This document shows, piece after piece, positions 10,313 to 20,759 of a DNA stretch of 64,000 nucleotides (position 1 is the stretch's first letter; each line of letters opens with the position of its first letter). Below the pieces are notes generated by a model. The model saw only the letters and a program-made list of their open reading frames with translations. It was not told where the DNA came from and did not search any database. A program made the translations under genes and the position numbers. This stretch comes from Lucinisca nassula. Taxonomy: Eukaryota; Mollusca; Bivalvia; Lucinida; Lucinidae. The DNA is taken from contig OY757017.1 in assembly GCA_963580285.1 (NCBI GenBank), positions 117,465,554 to 117,529,553 on the forward strand. Reading direction: 5' to 3'.

Positions 10313-11360
10313 GTCAGTTTCAATGACAACCCTAGTTATTTTTTTTTCCATCCGAAATTATAAAAAAAATGGAGTCGGATCATGTATTTTGTTTATAAAA
10401 CTGTCATGTTGAGACTGAATTCATTTTATCATATGACGTCTTCGATAAACAGTGGATTACGTCGTGTAATAAAAATCGTATGACCACACTTGTAATAACA
10501 CTTTGGCGGGATTAAGTAACGTCATGACGAAGTCCATGTCAACCATGCATTTTTTGTGGAAAACTCAATTTAAAGCGGTCATATTGTAAACAGAATCTTA
10601 AACTCTTGGTCATTCATATGAAACTTATTAAACTCGTCAAAGTCTCGTTTCATAAGTTTCATATGGAATCGCCATTCGTGTAAGACCCTCTATTAAGATG
10701 CTCAAAAATGTCAGCTCTGTAATATGGAAGGTACTAAATGCCAAAATGAAACATACAAACATGTACTTTAAACGCGAAATTACTATGGGAAAATGCAAAG
10801 ACGACACTGGTTAGGGTTTTTTAGGCCTTATTTTATTTATAAACCAAGCGGTGTTAACTGGCCTGTGCCGAGGTAAGAAGGTCCACTCGTCTTTTTTCCG
10901 TCTTGATCCGCTCTACTACATATAGTGTAGGACATAGATAAGCTTTAGCAGTGATTTGTTACGTTTGGATGTCAGTTGTAAAGCAGATCTACTTAAAAAG
11001 GACCGAAGAAATATGAATTATTACGCAATCGATCACACACTTGAGCTGATCTTTTTTCGATTCTAATAATATAACTTTGTTGTTCCTTCAAATTCTCTCA
11101 ACTTTCGTCATTGTTTGACGCAAGTAGAACAATTGGTTTCCTGAGGCGAATTTTTATCAGAGTCCTCTGGATGTAAAGAGGAAGCATATAAAGGACTGTT
11201 TCCAATTTTGGAATATAGTAGTTGTATTTGGGAACCTAGTGGAGTCCCAGTGATCCTTATTAAGGGTTAATGAAGAAATTGTAAAGGCTGTTATATCTGT
11301 AACAAGAAATTACTTTGGGAGCATGACTGGAATACTAGGAAAATTAAGATCGGACTTTCA
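10313..11360. other. mostly featureless intron, one hairpin
   Basis: Contains an inverted repeat at 10615-10665 (CATATGAAACTTAT..ATAAGTTTCATATG); a relative lies at 31.6 kb. Nothing else is recognisable. Confidence 0.5.
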
Positions 11361-11763
11361 ATACTGCAGCCATTTCGATATATTGTGATGACAAGTGACG
11401 TCACGCAACGTGCTGGAAGGTCAACCTTAACGGCGGCGCATATGAGGTGTATTCAGCCAGTGCTTTTTCAAACACGTGAGAATATTCGATTTTTACCCTG
11501 ACCCTGGGTAAGAACACCAGGTTTAGAACAGAATTTCTTGCACGCCAGAAAAGGTTGTCTCTATAGTTTTAGCTTGGGATAGAAATTCTGTTCTAACCCT
11601 TGTGTTCTTACCAAAATCGAATATTCTCGCATGTATTTTTAATACTACCTCATATGCACCGTCGTTAAGATTGACGTAACAGCACGTTACAATGCGTCAA
11701 CAAACATCACTGTAGTGCCATCACGATATGGCGGATCTCGGCCACCGAAGTGACTGCAGTATT
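11361..11763. repeat. long foldback element (~400 bp)
   Basis: Inverted arms meet near 11550. The left arm has CACGTGAGAATATTCGATTT and the right AAATCGAATATTCTCGCATG; the outer tips are ACTGCAG and CTGCAGT. A half copy with the left arm only lies at 26.55-26.75 kb. Confidence 0.8.
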
Positions 11764-12153
11764 AACATCCCAAGCTCAGAAATAGAAGATGATGCCGGAC
11801 AGTGACCCTCTGGACGACTTTTTTCATTTATCCCACACAAACATGTAAGGTTCTTATATTTCTACCCTAAGCTAAAACGAAATATTTCTTTATCTGGTGT
11901 GCAAGAGTATATTATTATTAGCGAAAGTATAGCAACAAATCGAGGATTTTCGTGACACCTTACATAAAGGGACTCGTGAAAGGATATGGAAAATTTCTCA
12001 TTTTCATTTATGCACGAATCTTGTATTGGGTGTGGTCATAAGAACGGCCTCGCCGAGACAGTTATATCGGGTATTTACAATATTTGATGTTGATAGACCG
12101 TCTGGAAAATGTTGTATATATGCGCCCATTAGACATGTAACACGTTTCCTCTG

Positions 12154-12433
12154 CATAACGAAAACACACCTGTATAATTTTGACCCCCTTGAACCCCACT
12201 TTTATATAGTAAAACTAGGGTTTACAGGGGTAAACCGTATTATTCTTATATCTGCTCTAAAATATAGGTTGTGGGTACTCGTTAGAACCGCCTCGACGAG
12301 GCGGTTCTAGCGAGTACCGACAATCTATATTTTGAGCAGAAATAAGAAAAATATCACAATTTTTCACCGTAAAAGTTTCGTATTTTCGGCGGCAAAGTTT
12401 ACAATGCATTTATATAGGCGTGTTTTCGTAATG
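12154..12433. mobile_element. family A MITE
   Basis: CATAACGAAAACACACCTGT at the left, complement at the right, central palindrome CCGCCTCGACGAGGCGG near 12295. Lies at the end of lipocalin intron 1. Confidence 0.92.
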
Positions 12434-12678
12434 GTATAATGTTGAGTTCCTATTTTGGCTTTCCACTTGTTAATGTTTCATTATAGTGAAGTTATTTTAT
12501 GTTTGTGTTTCTTTTTCTTCGGTCCCTGACGTATGTGCATTGATTCTTGAGCATTGCCTCTACTTCTTATTTTCTAAGAATGTTCATTACAAGACATTGA
12601 CAACGTGCGACGCGTGTAAAAATATATTTCATCGTTTGCTGCATTAGATTACACTTTAATTCACAATATTTTTTTCAG

Positions 12679-12803
12679 TACCTTGGTGACTGGTATGAGA
12701 TCACAAAGTTTTTCTTCGGCATAGAGAGTGGAGAAAAATGCATACGCGCCAACTACAGCCTAAAGGCAGATGGGCATGTAAAGGTTTTAAACACGGGAGT
12801 AAA
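12679..12803 (+). CDS. apolipoprotein D-like lipocalin, exon 2
   Basis: Preceded by a polypyrimidine tract and CAG (12676-12678), followed by donor GTAAGT at 12804. Encodes residues 40-80: YLGDWYEITKFFFGIESGEK holds the lipocalin GxW motif (Gly42, Trp44). Then come Cys60, expected to pair with the C-terminal Cys183, and a possible N-glycosylation site at Asn64 (NYS). The exon ends two bases into a codon (phase 2). Together with exon 1 it forms the first strands of the barrel. Confidence 0.95.
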
Positions 12804-12825
12804 GTAAGTAAATAAATTAATTATT

Positions 12826-13058
12826 TAGCGGTTTAACGACACACCAACCCTGGCGGGTCATTTCGTGTCGTCTCCGAGAGAAGGGGAGAAAACAGGTAGA
12901 AGAGACAGCGGGGGAGATAAAAGTGTAGGACAAGTAAGAAAGTGGAAAATGAATACACGTGTATGAACTGATGAAATAACGGTATTCCCCTCTAACCATA
13001 CATGCTACAAGAACAACAGGCCTTCAAGTCAAAATGTAAACAAATATCAGCTGGACGC
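12826..13058 (-). mobile_element. SINE-like element, family S6
   Basis: Minus-strand tail GTCGTTAAACCGC, body with CTTCTACCTGTTTTCTCCCC, and head GGCGTCCAGCTGATATTTG. Relatives lie at 15.04-15.24 and 32.4-32.67 kb. Confidence 0.6.
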
Positions 13059-13061
13059 CCC

Positions 13062-13341
13062 CGTTACGAAATCACGCCTATACTAATACATTGTAACCTT
13101 TATCGCCGAAAAAATGAAAATTTTAAGATGAAAATTTGTGATATTTTTCTTATTTCTGCTCTAAAATATAGATTGTGGGTACTCGTTAGAACCTCTTTAT
13201 CGAGGCGGTTCTAACGAGTACCCACAATCTATATTTTAGAGCAGAAATAAGAAAAATAGGTTTACCCCTGTAAACCCCAGTTTTACTTTATAAAAGTGGG
13301 GTTCGAGGGGGTAAAAATTATATTGGCGTGTTTTCGTGATG
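13062..13341. mobile_element. family A MITE, opposite orientation
   Basis: CGTTACGAAATCACGCCTAT at the left and GGCGTGTTTTCGTGATG at the right. The central palindrome has one damaged arm (AGAACCTCTTTATCGAGGCGG). Confidence 0.9.
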
Positions 13342-13483
13342 AGTGACGCATGATATAAGACACCTTTGCCTATAGTAAGTAAATGCATCAGAGCGAGCTT
13401 AAAATGTGTATTTATCCCCGGCCCGCCTGCGGATGCGCGCAGTCTCGCAAGAGTCTTTGCTTTTCCCAGACATGTAGCGGTGA

Positions 13484-13761
13484 CCGTTAAGAAAACATGC
13501 CTATACAAATACATTGTAAATTTTACCGCCAAAAATCGAAAGATGAAAGATGAAAATCTGTGATATTTTTATCTTATTTATGCTCAAATATAGATTGTGG
13601 GGACACGTTAGAACCGCCTCGAGGCGGTTCTGACGAGTATCCATGATCTATATTTTAGAGCAGAAATATGAAAAAAATAAGGCTACCATTGTAAACCCAG
13701 TTTTACTATATAAAAGTGGGGTTCAAGAGGGTCAAAATTATATAGGTGTGTATTCGTGATG
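13484..13761. mobile_element. family A MITE, diverged
   Basis: CGTTAAGAAAACATGCCTAT to TATAGGTGTGTATTCGTGATG type. The centre CCGCCTCGAGGCGG has lost the usual 3-nt loop. Confidence 0.88.
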
Positions 13762-14055
13762 ACGTTGAGGTAGCTTGGTGCAAGAAGTCACATATCTAGA
13801 TCTTTTAGTTGACTGCGCCGTTTACACCCTTACGGATAACAGTCGGGGCTCACATATATTTACAAATTCCTGATCATTTTCAATATTAATATGAAGTTTC
13901 TTGATTTCTCAAAGAGTACCTGTTGTACAAGATGATGCAAAAATGTTAATAAATGACGTATTCAGCAGAACATTCAACAGCCACCTCCATGGCATGGTGT
14001 TCAGCCCAACATTAAACACTCATCTACATCTAGTACACCAGGGATCGTGTGTATA

Positions 14056-14150
14056 AATCCGGGCTTCTGCTGTTTATTTATTTTTTTGTGGGGGGAGGGG
14101 CAGGGGCGGGTTGCGGTGAGTCTTTAAACCGAGATCCGGTCTTCATATGT
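14056..14150 (+). mobile_element. SINE S2 3' fragment
   Basis: AAATCCGGGCTTCT and TGAGTCTTTAAACCGAGATC match the body of S2 (19.5 kb), interrupted by a T/G-rich stretch. Confidence 0.5.
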
Positions 14151-14259
14151 TTTTTTTTTGTTGTTGTTGTTTTTTATTGAGGCGTACAGCACAAACGAAC
14201 GTGTATAGAGGATCTTGCGTGAGTGAGTGCTCATGCATTATTGAATTCATTAACGGAGT

Positions 14260-14443
14260 GGCTATTTGCAGTCAACTGCAAATAGCCAAAAAACGTTAAA
14301 ATGGCTATTTGCAGTCAACTGCAAATAGCCAGAAAACGTTAAAATGGCTATTTGCAGTCAACTGCAGATAGCCAAAAAACGTTAAAATGGCTATTTGCAG
14401 TCAACTGCAAATAGCCAGAAAACGTTAAAATGGCTATTTGCAG
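14260..14443. repeat. 43-bp tandem array of hairpins (T1)
   Basis: Four full units plus a partial one, starting at 14260, 14303, 14346, 14389 and 14432. Each unit is a perfect inverted repeat, GGCTATTTGCAG..CTGCAAATAGCC, followed by an AAAAACGTTAAAAT spacer. Sits beside sequence (GCTCATGCATTATT) also seen in the foldback at 62.25 kb. Confidence 0.95.
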
Positions 14444-14499
14444 TCATTCTATTAACGTTAGAAAGGCCACCTGGAGATGTTCAAAATATTTTAAAATGG

Positions 14500-14553
14500 A
14501 ACGGGCCTCTGCGGCTTAGTAGTTAATTAGAGCTCTGACTCTTAATCATTAAT
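14500..14553 (+). mobile_element. SINE S4 tRNA-like head fragment
   Basis: CGGGCCTCTGCGGCTTAGTA followed by GCTCTGACTCTTAATCATTA resembles the S4 head. Truncated. Confidence 0.5.
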
Positions 14554-14559
14554 GGCTAT

Positions 14560-14845
14560 GTTTGTTTGATTTGATGTTTTACCTGCTCTGCAACATTATT
14601 TAGGACATTTTAGAGACGTCACTTCCATTTTTGTGCGACTTTATCCACAGATTGAGACGTAAAGACATCTCAAGCCTATCACACCTGCAGTGCCTAGGAC
14701 GCACCGACTCGCACCACTTGGCCTTAGCAGGCTTAGTTCTTCTAAACGGTTTACCAGTACTCATGTGCAGGCAGTTTCTGCTCTGGATGGAAGCATCATG
14801 CAGCCAATCTATTTCTCCAAGCCCCGATGGCCGGGGACTATAAAA
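14560..14845 (-). mobile_element. SINE-like element S3
   Basis: Tail remnant GATTTGATGTTTTACC at 14570, body GAGACGTAAAGACATCTCAA, and head CAAGCCCCGATGGCCGGGG at 14845. The tail is eroded. Confidence 0.7.
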
Positions 14846-15043
14846 TGGCTATATAGAGTCTATATTTTGTGTGAACATAATACACCTATAGTTTTAAATC
14901 ACATATCGTTTACATTTTTGTTTCACTGTTTAGCAATGTTCTCTGCTTATTTAATGAAATATCTAATTTGTAAAGCCCATGAGAGGTTGGTGGGGAGTGG
15001 GGGATTGGGGGGGGGGGAGGTGACGTGTGTTTTACGTCACTCA

Positions 15044-15240
15044 GCTGGGCGTCCATCTGATATTGGCTTACAGTTGGTTAAGATAATGGTAGAGAGGGGG
15101 TGATGTTATTTCTTCTGATGATGTTATTTCTTCTGTTTGTACACTTCCATTCGTTTTCCTCTTACTCACCCGTCTCTCATTTTCATCTCTGCTATCTCTT
15201 CTATCCCTTTCCTCCCTTTCTTAGGGAAGGACACAAAATT
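15044..15240 (+). mobile_element. SINE-like element S6, diverged
   Basis: Head CTGGGCGTCCATCTGATATT and a pyrimidine-rich body corresponding to the complement of 12.83-13.06 kb. Confidence 0.45.
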
Positions 15241-15259
15241 ACTCACTGAATGAGACCGT

Positions 15260-15461
15260 CCAATGCATATAAGCCTTTTGGTTTCATTGGTCGGCAGGAC
15301 TTGAGTTGTCATTTCATTTCAATGTCGCCGGGTAAAAGTCCCACAAAATTGGAAGCAACGCCTTCAAAATGACCTAAATGGTGTTGATGGGGACGTTAAA
15401 CCTCAATTCAAACAAACAAATGATCCGCCCCCGCCCATCGGGGCTTGGAGAAATAGAATGT
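15260..15461 (+). mobile_element. SINE S3, 5'-truncated, plus a separate head fragment
   Basis: 15260-15421 carries the S3 body and tail (GGGGACGTTAAACCTCAATT). At 15424-15461 an isolated S3 head (CGCCCCCGCCCATCGGGGCT, offset by one base) follows. Confidence 0.7.
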
Positions 15462-15559
15462 GCCGGTAACGTCTAAGTAACGTCGATGCAACGTTGTGGC
15501 AAACACTCACTATAAAAATGAACGGGCGTGGTGTGGTACTCATAACCATTACCATGCTA

Positions 15560-16140
15560 GACAAGTCAGCTCTACCTTTGCAAACAATATATATTCAGAT
15601 CAGGAAGCCATCTGATCAGGATCTACACTGTTTGTCATGAAGAAGTGAACTGAATAAATACAGTAAATGGAGTAATGTCATTCTTTGATATTCGCAATGG
15701 GCGTGGCTAAAATAATTGTAATTGTTGTGGTATTTAACACTTATAATGCTTTTTAAGACAAACGCATCCTTTGCAAACAATGTCGATTCAGATCAGGAAG
15801 TCATCTGATCAGGATCTGCAGTGTTTGTTATGAATTTGTGAATAGAATGCAGAAAACCATTTTTTTTTTAAATAATGTATGGGTTGCATATACTGAATGA
15901 TATCAATGGTCACTGAAAATTTAAAGCCTTTGTTTTAATTTGTAGGGGCAATATTCACTCGTTGTGTCATTATATTTTTCTCGACTGTTTTAACCCCTTA
16001 AGATGCCAATCACAACAATTGTCATCTGAGTTGCTGTGTGCTGATTACATTAATAAGTTATTGTTGAAAACAGTGTGGATCCAGATCAAACTGCTGGGAA
16101 CAATCTGATCGGGGTCTACACTGTTTGCTTGTATGCCTAA
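15560..16140. repeat. cluster of three GATCAG hairpin repeats
   Basis: Three ~100 bp relatives (15560-15655, 15755-15850, 16010-16140). Each has a TTTGCAAACA-type arm, CAGATCAGG...CTGATCAGGATC, and CTACACTGTTTG. The same type occurs at 27.7, 32.2, 34.8, 48.65 and 61.22 kb. Confidence 0.65.
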
Positions 16141-16339
16141 ATATTCTTTTGGACAGCAAACATGTGAAATAGGTGAGATACGCAGACGACATTTTCAGAT
16201 GAAGTTTTTCTTAGCACCTCAAGGGTTGAATTAATAAATGTCATCAATAGGATATAATATCTTTCAATAGGATTACAATAGATATGCGGTCAACATTACA
16301 GCCCCCGGGGGTCTCCACACGCCTTTATACAAACACAAT

Positions 16340-17159
16340 TGTATAATGAACCACACCATGAGAAAAACTGTCTTTGCGAATAAGGCCCAGAGCTTAGGTA
16401 TTTAGTATGTAGCAACGTCGAGTAGTCGCCTACATGAATCCTGCCAATCATGCCCCTTGGATCAAAATTGGCCAAATCCTGTCCCCAATAAACTTATAAT
16501 GGAAAAAAGCTTCAAAATCTTCTTCTCTGAAACCATGAAGTACAGACCTCAGATATTTAGTACAGTCGAACTTCAATGGCTCGAACAACTTTGGGACATC
16601 AAAAATCTGTTCGAGACAGCGGTAGTTCGAGCCACTGAGGGTTACTGTCAGGAGGCATAACCAGATACTTTTAGACATCTTTTCGGTGTTCTATAATGAA
16701 AATGCATGCTGTGTGTACTCATTAGAATCGCCTCATCAGGAGGCATAACCAGATACTTTTAGACATCTTTTCGGTGTTCTATAATGAAAATGCATGCTGT
16801 GTGTACTTATTAGAATCGCCTCATCGAGGCGATTCTAATGAGTACACACAGCATACATTTGCAAGATAAAAGACTAAAATCTCCTTAATTGTCCCCCACT
16901 ATTTCTTATGTAGAGGATTTCGCTAGGGGCTCAAGAATGGGTTCGACACATCCATGGTAAACGAGCCTTCAGTGTTCGAGCCATCGTAGTTCTACTGTAT
17001 ATAGCAACATAAAATGGTCGCCTACATAAATCCTGCCAAACATGCCCTTTGGGACAAAATTGGACACGCCTCAGGGCTCATTAGCTCCTGTTGATTTATA
17101 CTGGAAAAATGTTCAAAAATCTTCTTCTCGGAAACCATAAGGCCGAGAGCTTAGATTTT
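16340..17159. repeat. two units of a pearl-like tandem array, split by a MITE
   Basis: The flanks of the MITE at 16563-16997 are repeats of one another (GTCGCCTACATGAATCCTGC / GTCGCCTACATAAATCCTGC; AATCTTCTTCTCTGAAACCA / AATCTTCTTCTCGGAAACCA). The last unit abuts the end of the next element at 17160. Confidence 0.7.
16563..16997. mobile_element. pogo-like MITE, family C, with internal duplication
   Basis: TA-flanked ends CAGTCGAACTTCAATGGCTC and GAGCCATCGTAGTTCTACTG. The central hairpin has arms GTACTTATTAGAATCGCCTC and complement. An 88-bp segment ending at the hairpin axis is tandemly duplicated (from 16647 and from 16735), which makes this copy 435 bp instead of about 346. Confidence 0.92.
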
Positions 17160-18473
17160 TAGCTCACCTGACCGAAGGTCATGGTCATGGTGAGCTTTTG
17201 TGACTGTGAGATGTCCGGCGTCGTCGTGCGTCGTCCGTCGTCCGTAAACTTTTCTTGTTAACACTCTAGATTTTTGTTTGTTTGATTTGAGATTTAACGT
17301 CCCCATCAACACTGTAAAGGTCATTTTGGAGACGTTGCTTCCAATTTTGAGGGACCTTTACCCGACATTGAGATGAAATGACATCTCAAGCCCTGTCGCC
17401 CAATGAAGCCAATAGGGTGTATTAGCATGGGCGGTCCGCCTCGCACCGCGGTCCCTGGACAGGCTTAGACCCTCTAAACGGTTTACCAGTACTAGTGTGC
17501 GGGCCGGATTCAGCTCTGCATGGAAGCATCATGCAGCCCATATATTTCTTCAAGCCCATGTGGGCGGGGGCCTGTTAACACTCTAGAGGCCACAGGTTTA
17601 GTCCAATCATGATCAGAATGATTATCATGACAATATCTCGGTAGGGTTTGAATATGGGTCATGTCGGGTCAAAAAGTACGTCAAAACGTCAAATGATAGA
17701 AAAACCCTGTTAACACTCTAGAGGCCACAATTTGAGTCCAATCCTCACCAAACGTGCTCAGAATGATCATCTCGACAAAACCTACGTCAAGTTCGAAAAT
17801 GGGTTATGTAAGGCTTAAAAGTCGGTTAGTAGGTCAAATCATAGAAAAACCTTGTTAACACTCTAGAGGCCACAGTTTTGGTCCAATCATCATCAGTCTT
17901 GCTCAGAATGATCATCATAACAATATCTAGGTTAGGTTCGAATATGGGTCCTGTTTTCACCTTCAGCATGAGGCATTGTTAGTTAGACTGAGCCTGTTCA
18001 TCTCCGTCTGGTGCACTAGGACCTGACCCTCAATGTCCACAAGGCGCCCAGATAGTGACATACAAGTCAGCTCTGTATTGTCAAATGGATGGATACCGCC
18101 CCCTCCTTGTCACCATGAATTAGTGTTAGTTAGTTAAAATGAGCCCATTCATTTCCGTCTGGTGCACTAGGTCCTGACAGGTGCCCAGATAGTGACATCA
18201 TGACAAGTCAGCGCTGACTTCTTCCCCAAAAAAGAAAACGATTTTGAAGGAATGTTCCATGAGTGCCACTCTGACAATTTTCCAATCCAGAAAAAAATAT
18301 ATAACCCTTAAAATGACTTAAGTTCCTAAATAGCTAGATTGATTTTGATATAATTTCACAGAAATGTGCCTTTGGGCCACTGTCAGCCAAAAATTGTTCA
18401 AACCGCCCACTCAACCTTATATTATCTGCCATAAGGATCAGCTGAGCGATCCAGGGCCATCATGGCCTTCTTA
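17160..18473 (-). mobile_element. pearl-like / Helentron-associated element
   Basis: On the minus strand the 5' end near 18470 reads AAGGCCATGATGGCCCTGGA and the 3' end at 17160 reads CTTCGGTCAGGTGAGCTAA with a GACC-TTC-GGTC hairpin. Internal units of about 120-150 bp share TTAACACTCTAGAGGCCACA. A CGTCGTCCGT microsatellite lies next to the 3' hairpin. It contains a SINE at 17271-17572 and a further direct repeat pair at 17975-18230. Confidence 0.72.
17271..17572 (-). mobile_element. SINE-like element S3 with target duplication
   Basis: Flanked by the perfect 15-bp duplication TGTTAACACTCTAGA (17256-17270 and 17573-17587). Minus-strand head GGCCCCCGCCCACATGGGCT, tail CGTTAAATCTCAAATCAAAC. Lies inside the pearl-like element. 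Confidence 0.92.
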
Positions 18474-18486
18474 TTTGAATGAAGAT

Positions 18487-18692
18487 GATGTATATTTTCC
18501 TTATTTCTAGTCTAAACATAGATTGAATGTGCTCGTTAGAACAGACTCAATGAGGCGGTTCTAACGCGTGCCCACAATCTATGTGTTTGCACCAAAATAA
18601 GGAATGGTAATAATTACCCCTTAAACCCCGCTTTTCTCTATATAAAGTGGGGTTTAGAGGAGCCATAATTTCATGGACTTGTTAACCTGATG
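18487..18692. mobile_element. family B MITE, opposite orientation, right arm short
   Basis: Central palindrome GTGCTCGTTAGAACAGACTC..GAGGCGGTTCTAACGCGTGC, then ACCCCGCTTTTCTCTATATA and the end ACTTGTTAACCTGATG. Confidence 0.8.
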
Positions 18693-18699
18693 CGAAGAG

Positions 18700-18770
18700 C
18701 ACACAACGAAGACTATGAATAGACAGCGCGGATGCGCAGACTGATCTGAATTTCGATGGGCGCACGTGTA
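18700..18770. repeat. hairpin of the GCGCAG type
   Basis: AACGAAGACTATGAATAGAC...GCGCGGATGCGCAGACTGAT. An eroded relative of the hairpin at 48.11 kb. Confidence 0.5.
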
Positions 18771-18786
18771 AATGGCAGGAATATAG

Positions 18787-18969
18787 AATGACTGCAAATA
18801 GCCATTTTAACGTTCTTTGGCTATTTGCAGTTGACTGCAAATAGCCATTTTAACGTGGCTATCTGCAGTTGACTGCAAATAGCAATTTTGACGTTTTCTG
18901 GCTATTTGCAGTTGACTGCAAATAGCCATTTTAACGTTTTTTGGCTATTTGCAGTTGACTGCAAATAGA
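18787..18969. repeat. tandem array of hairpins (T2)
   Basis: About four units of the complement of T1: GGCTATTTGCAGTTGACTGC / AAATAGCCATTTTAACGTT. One unit is shortened and has a mutated stem. Lies directly beside the foldback at 18970. Confidence 0.93.
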
Positions 18970-19240
18970 CTCTTCCATTTATTAAACGAGCTGAGGAATA
19001 ATAATAAAATACGAGGCTTTGCCGAACATTTGTCCCTTTTCCTCAACGAGTTTAATAAATTCAATAATACACGAGCACGAATGCAAGAATCATTTTATCA
19101 TATGACACTTAAAACGATTGTTTACAAAAATGTCAATATTCCACCATTAGTAAGCGCAGCGTCGTTGAGGACGTCGTACATGTAACGTTACGGGGCGTTT
19201 CTAATTAATTTGCATATTTAATCCACTAGTTTATTATCGA
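18970..19240. repeat. foldback element, family H
   Basis: AAAATACGAGGCTTTGCCGA..CCTTTTCCTCAACGAG hairpin remnants. It ends with TTAATTTGCATATTTAATCC. Relatives lie at 25.03 and 62.08 kb. Confidence 0.6.
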
Positions 19241-19316
19241 ATTTGTTACATGACGTCATTACATTCTCATACGCGACGCAATATGATAAATGTATTTATT
19301 TATTTATTTGTTTAAG

Positions 19317-19405
19317 GGCTGACGGTAGCCTGGATGAAGCTGTAGGAGATGCAGAAATTCCTGATCCAAATGTGAAGTCAAAGTTATCCGTCCAGTTTGT
19401 TCCAG
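19317..19405 (+). CDS. apolipoprotein D-like lipocalin, exon 3
   Basis: The acceptor is TTTAAG at 19311-19316 and the donor is GTACAA at 19406. The first base completes the split Lys codon from exon 2. It then encodes ADGSLDEAVGDAEIPDPNVK and SKLSVQFVP, the mid-barrel strands that in apolipoprotein D run from the ADG turn to the KFxxxxP segment. Phase in 2, phase out 1. The acceptor has AAG rather than CAG but a T-rich tract before it, and the frame joins exactly. Confidence 0.92.
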
Positions 19406-19476
19406 GTACAAATTCAGCTAGTTTATAAGACGGTGCTAATAAAATTACTGTCGGCAAAAGCTTAGATCAGACTGTA

Positions 19477-19642
19477 GGAGCCTCCGTGGTGCAGTGGTTA
19501 CCCTACTCGCCTTGTAAACCAGGGATCGCAGGATCGATCCCGGGCTTCTCCAGACTTTCGGATGAGTCTTTAAACCGAGGTCCCGTCTCCGTATGAACTT
19601 AGCTGTTGGTGGGACGAAAAACTCAAACACTCACTCACTCTA
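19477..19642 (+). mobile_element. tRNA-derived SINE, family S2
   Basis: Head GCCTCCGTGGTGCAGTGGTT (A-box) and GGATCGATCCC (B-box), then a GACTTTCGGATGAGTCTTTA body and an ACTCAAACACTCACTCACTC tail. Target duplication AGATCAGACYGTA at 19464-19476 and 19643-19655 with one mismatch. It lies 72 bp into lipocalin intron 3. Confidence 0.92.
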
Positions 19643-19687
19643 AGATCAGACCGTACATAAACGGTTCCAACTTATCTCTATTAGAGG

Positions 19688-19770
19688 GCACTGGCCTTGG
19701 TGGTTCAGTCGGTGGTGATCAGGAGGTCGCGGGTTCAATATCTGCATGGCCGATTACATTATTTCGTGGA
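19688..19770 (+). mobile_element. possible tRNA-derived SINE head
   Basis: CTTGGTGGTTCAGTCGGTGG with GGTCGCGGGTTCAATATCTG can be read as A- and B-boxes. No tail or second copy was seen. Confidence 0.35.
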
Positions 19771-20060
19771 GCAACGGTTTCTGGCAACAGTATGTTTACT
19801 GTACAGGTTAAACGACCTTATCACTTCCCCCATCCCAATTTGGTATATCAGATCCCTACTGATATAACTGACATTTCATAAAACCCTCCTTCAGTTGGAT
19901 CATTATGGAAAAGAATGTCCTTCCCAATTCGATTATTTCCTCAGCTGAAATTAGAAGCCTCCGTGGTGCTGTTTGACGAAAGCTAGGGACGTTGTAGATT
20001 TTTGTCTTGGAGTTTAACGACCTAGTCAGCACTATTTTAGATCGTTGGTTTACCTATCCA

Positions 20061-20566
20061 GGCTTATACGAAAACGGCTAACGAGTACAGTGCACATTCT
20101 TTCGCAAGAAACTGACAACTGCCCTTCTTGCATCAGCGGAAAGGAGAGAATGACGGTAGAAAGAAAAAACATGATCAATCTCCACGAACTTGAAGAATAT
20201 TGCCGACCCCGGCAGGTATCGATTCCGCGTTCTCCTGGTCACCAGTCAGACGCGCATCCGACTGTTTTGTTTGATTAGAAATTTAACGTCCCCGACAACT
20301 CTGTATATGTCATTTTGAATAAGTTGCTTCAAATTTTTTGGGACTTTTACCCGACATTGAGATGAAATGACATCTCAAGCTCTGTCGCCCAATGAAACCA
20401 ACAGGATTTATAAGCATGGACGGGCCGACTCGCACCGCTTTACCAGTACTCATGTGCAGTCGGTTTCACTCTGCGTGGAAGCATCATGCAGCCCATGTAC
20501 TTCTTCAAGCGCCGATGTGCGGGGGTAAGCGCGCATCCTACTGAGCTACAGAGGTCGGCGAAAGCT
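20061..20566 (-). mobile_element. tRNA-derived SINE, family S5, interrupted
   Basis: Minus-strand head CCGACCTCTGTAGCTCAGTA (A-box) at 20560, and a degenerate B-box in CGGAATCGATACCTGCCGGG near 20225. The two parts are separated by an S3 element. A second copy lies at 34.21-34.37 kb. Confidence 0.75.
20263..20525 (-). mobile_element. SINE-like element S3 inside S5
   Basis: Complete S3 from tail (TTGATTAGAAATTTAACGTC) to head (CAAGCGCCGATGTGCGGGGG). Flanked by GCGCATCCGACTG and GCGCATCCTACTG, a 13-bp target duplication with one mismatch. Confidence 0.85.
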
Positions 20567-20759
20567 AGGGACTAATTTTAATATCAAAGATGCTGGTGAA
20601 TGAATGTCATTTGACGAGTAAGATTACCATTCTGAACCGCCGTTAATGTTTAAGTCTGTCCGGCAAATAGTGGTTAGGTAAAACAGTGTAAACTTGACCG
20701 TTAACCCATTGTATACTAGTGGGCTCTTTCATTGCTGTACAAGTCCATTAGTTATATGA

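Noticed and set aside
12480..12540. Possible RT-tail fragment (TGTTTGTGTTTCTTTTTCTT)
   Set aside because: Similarity is short and T-rich; could be chance.
14260..14443. CRISPR-like regular repeat
   Set aside because: No unique spacers: the 15-bp between hairpins is also repeated, and the genome is eukaryotic.
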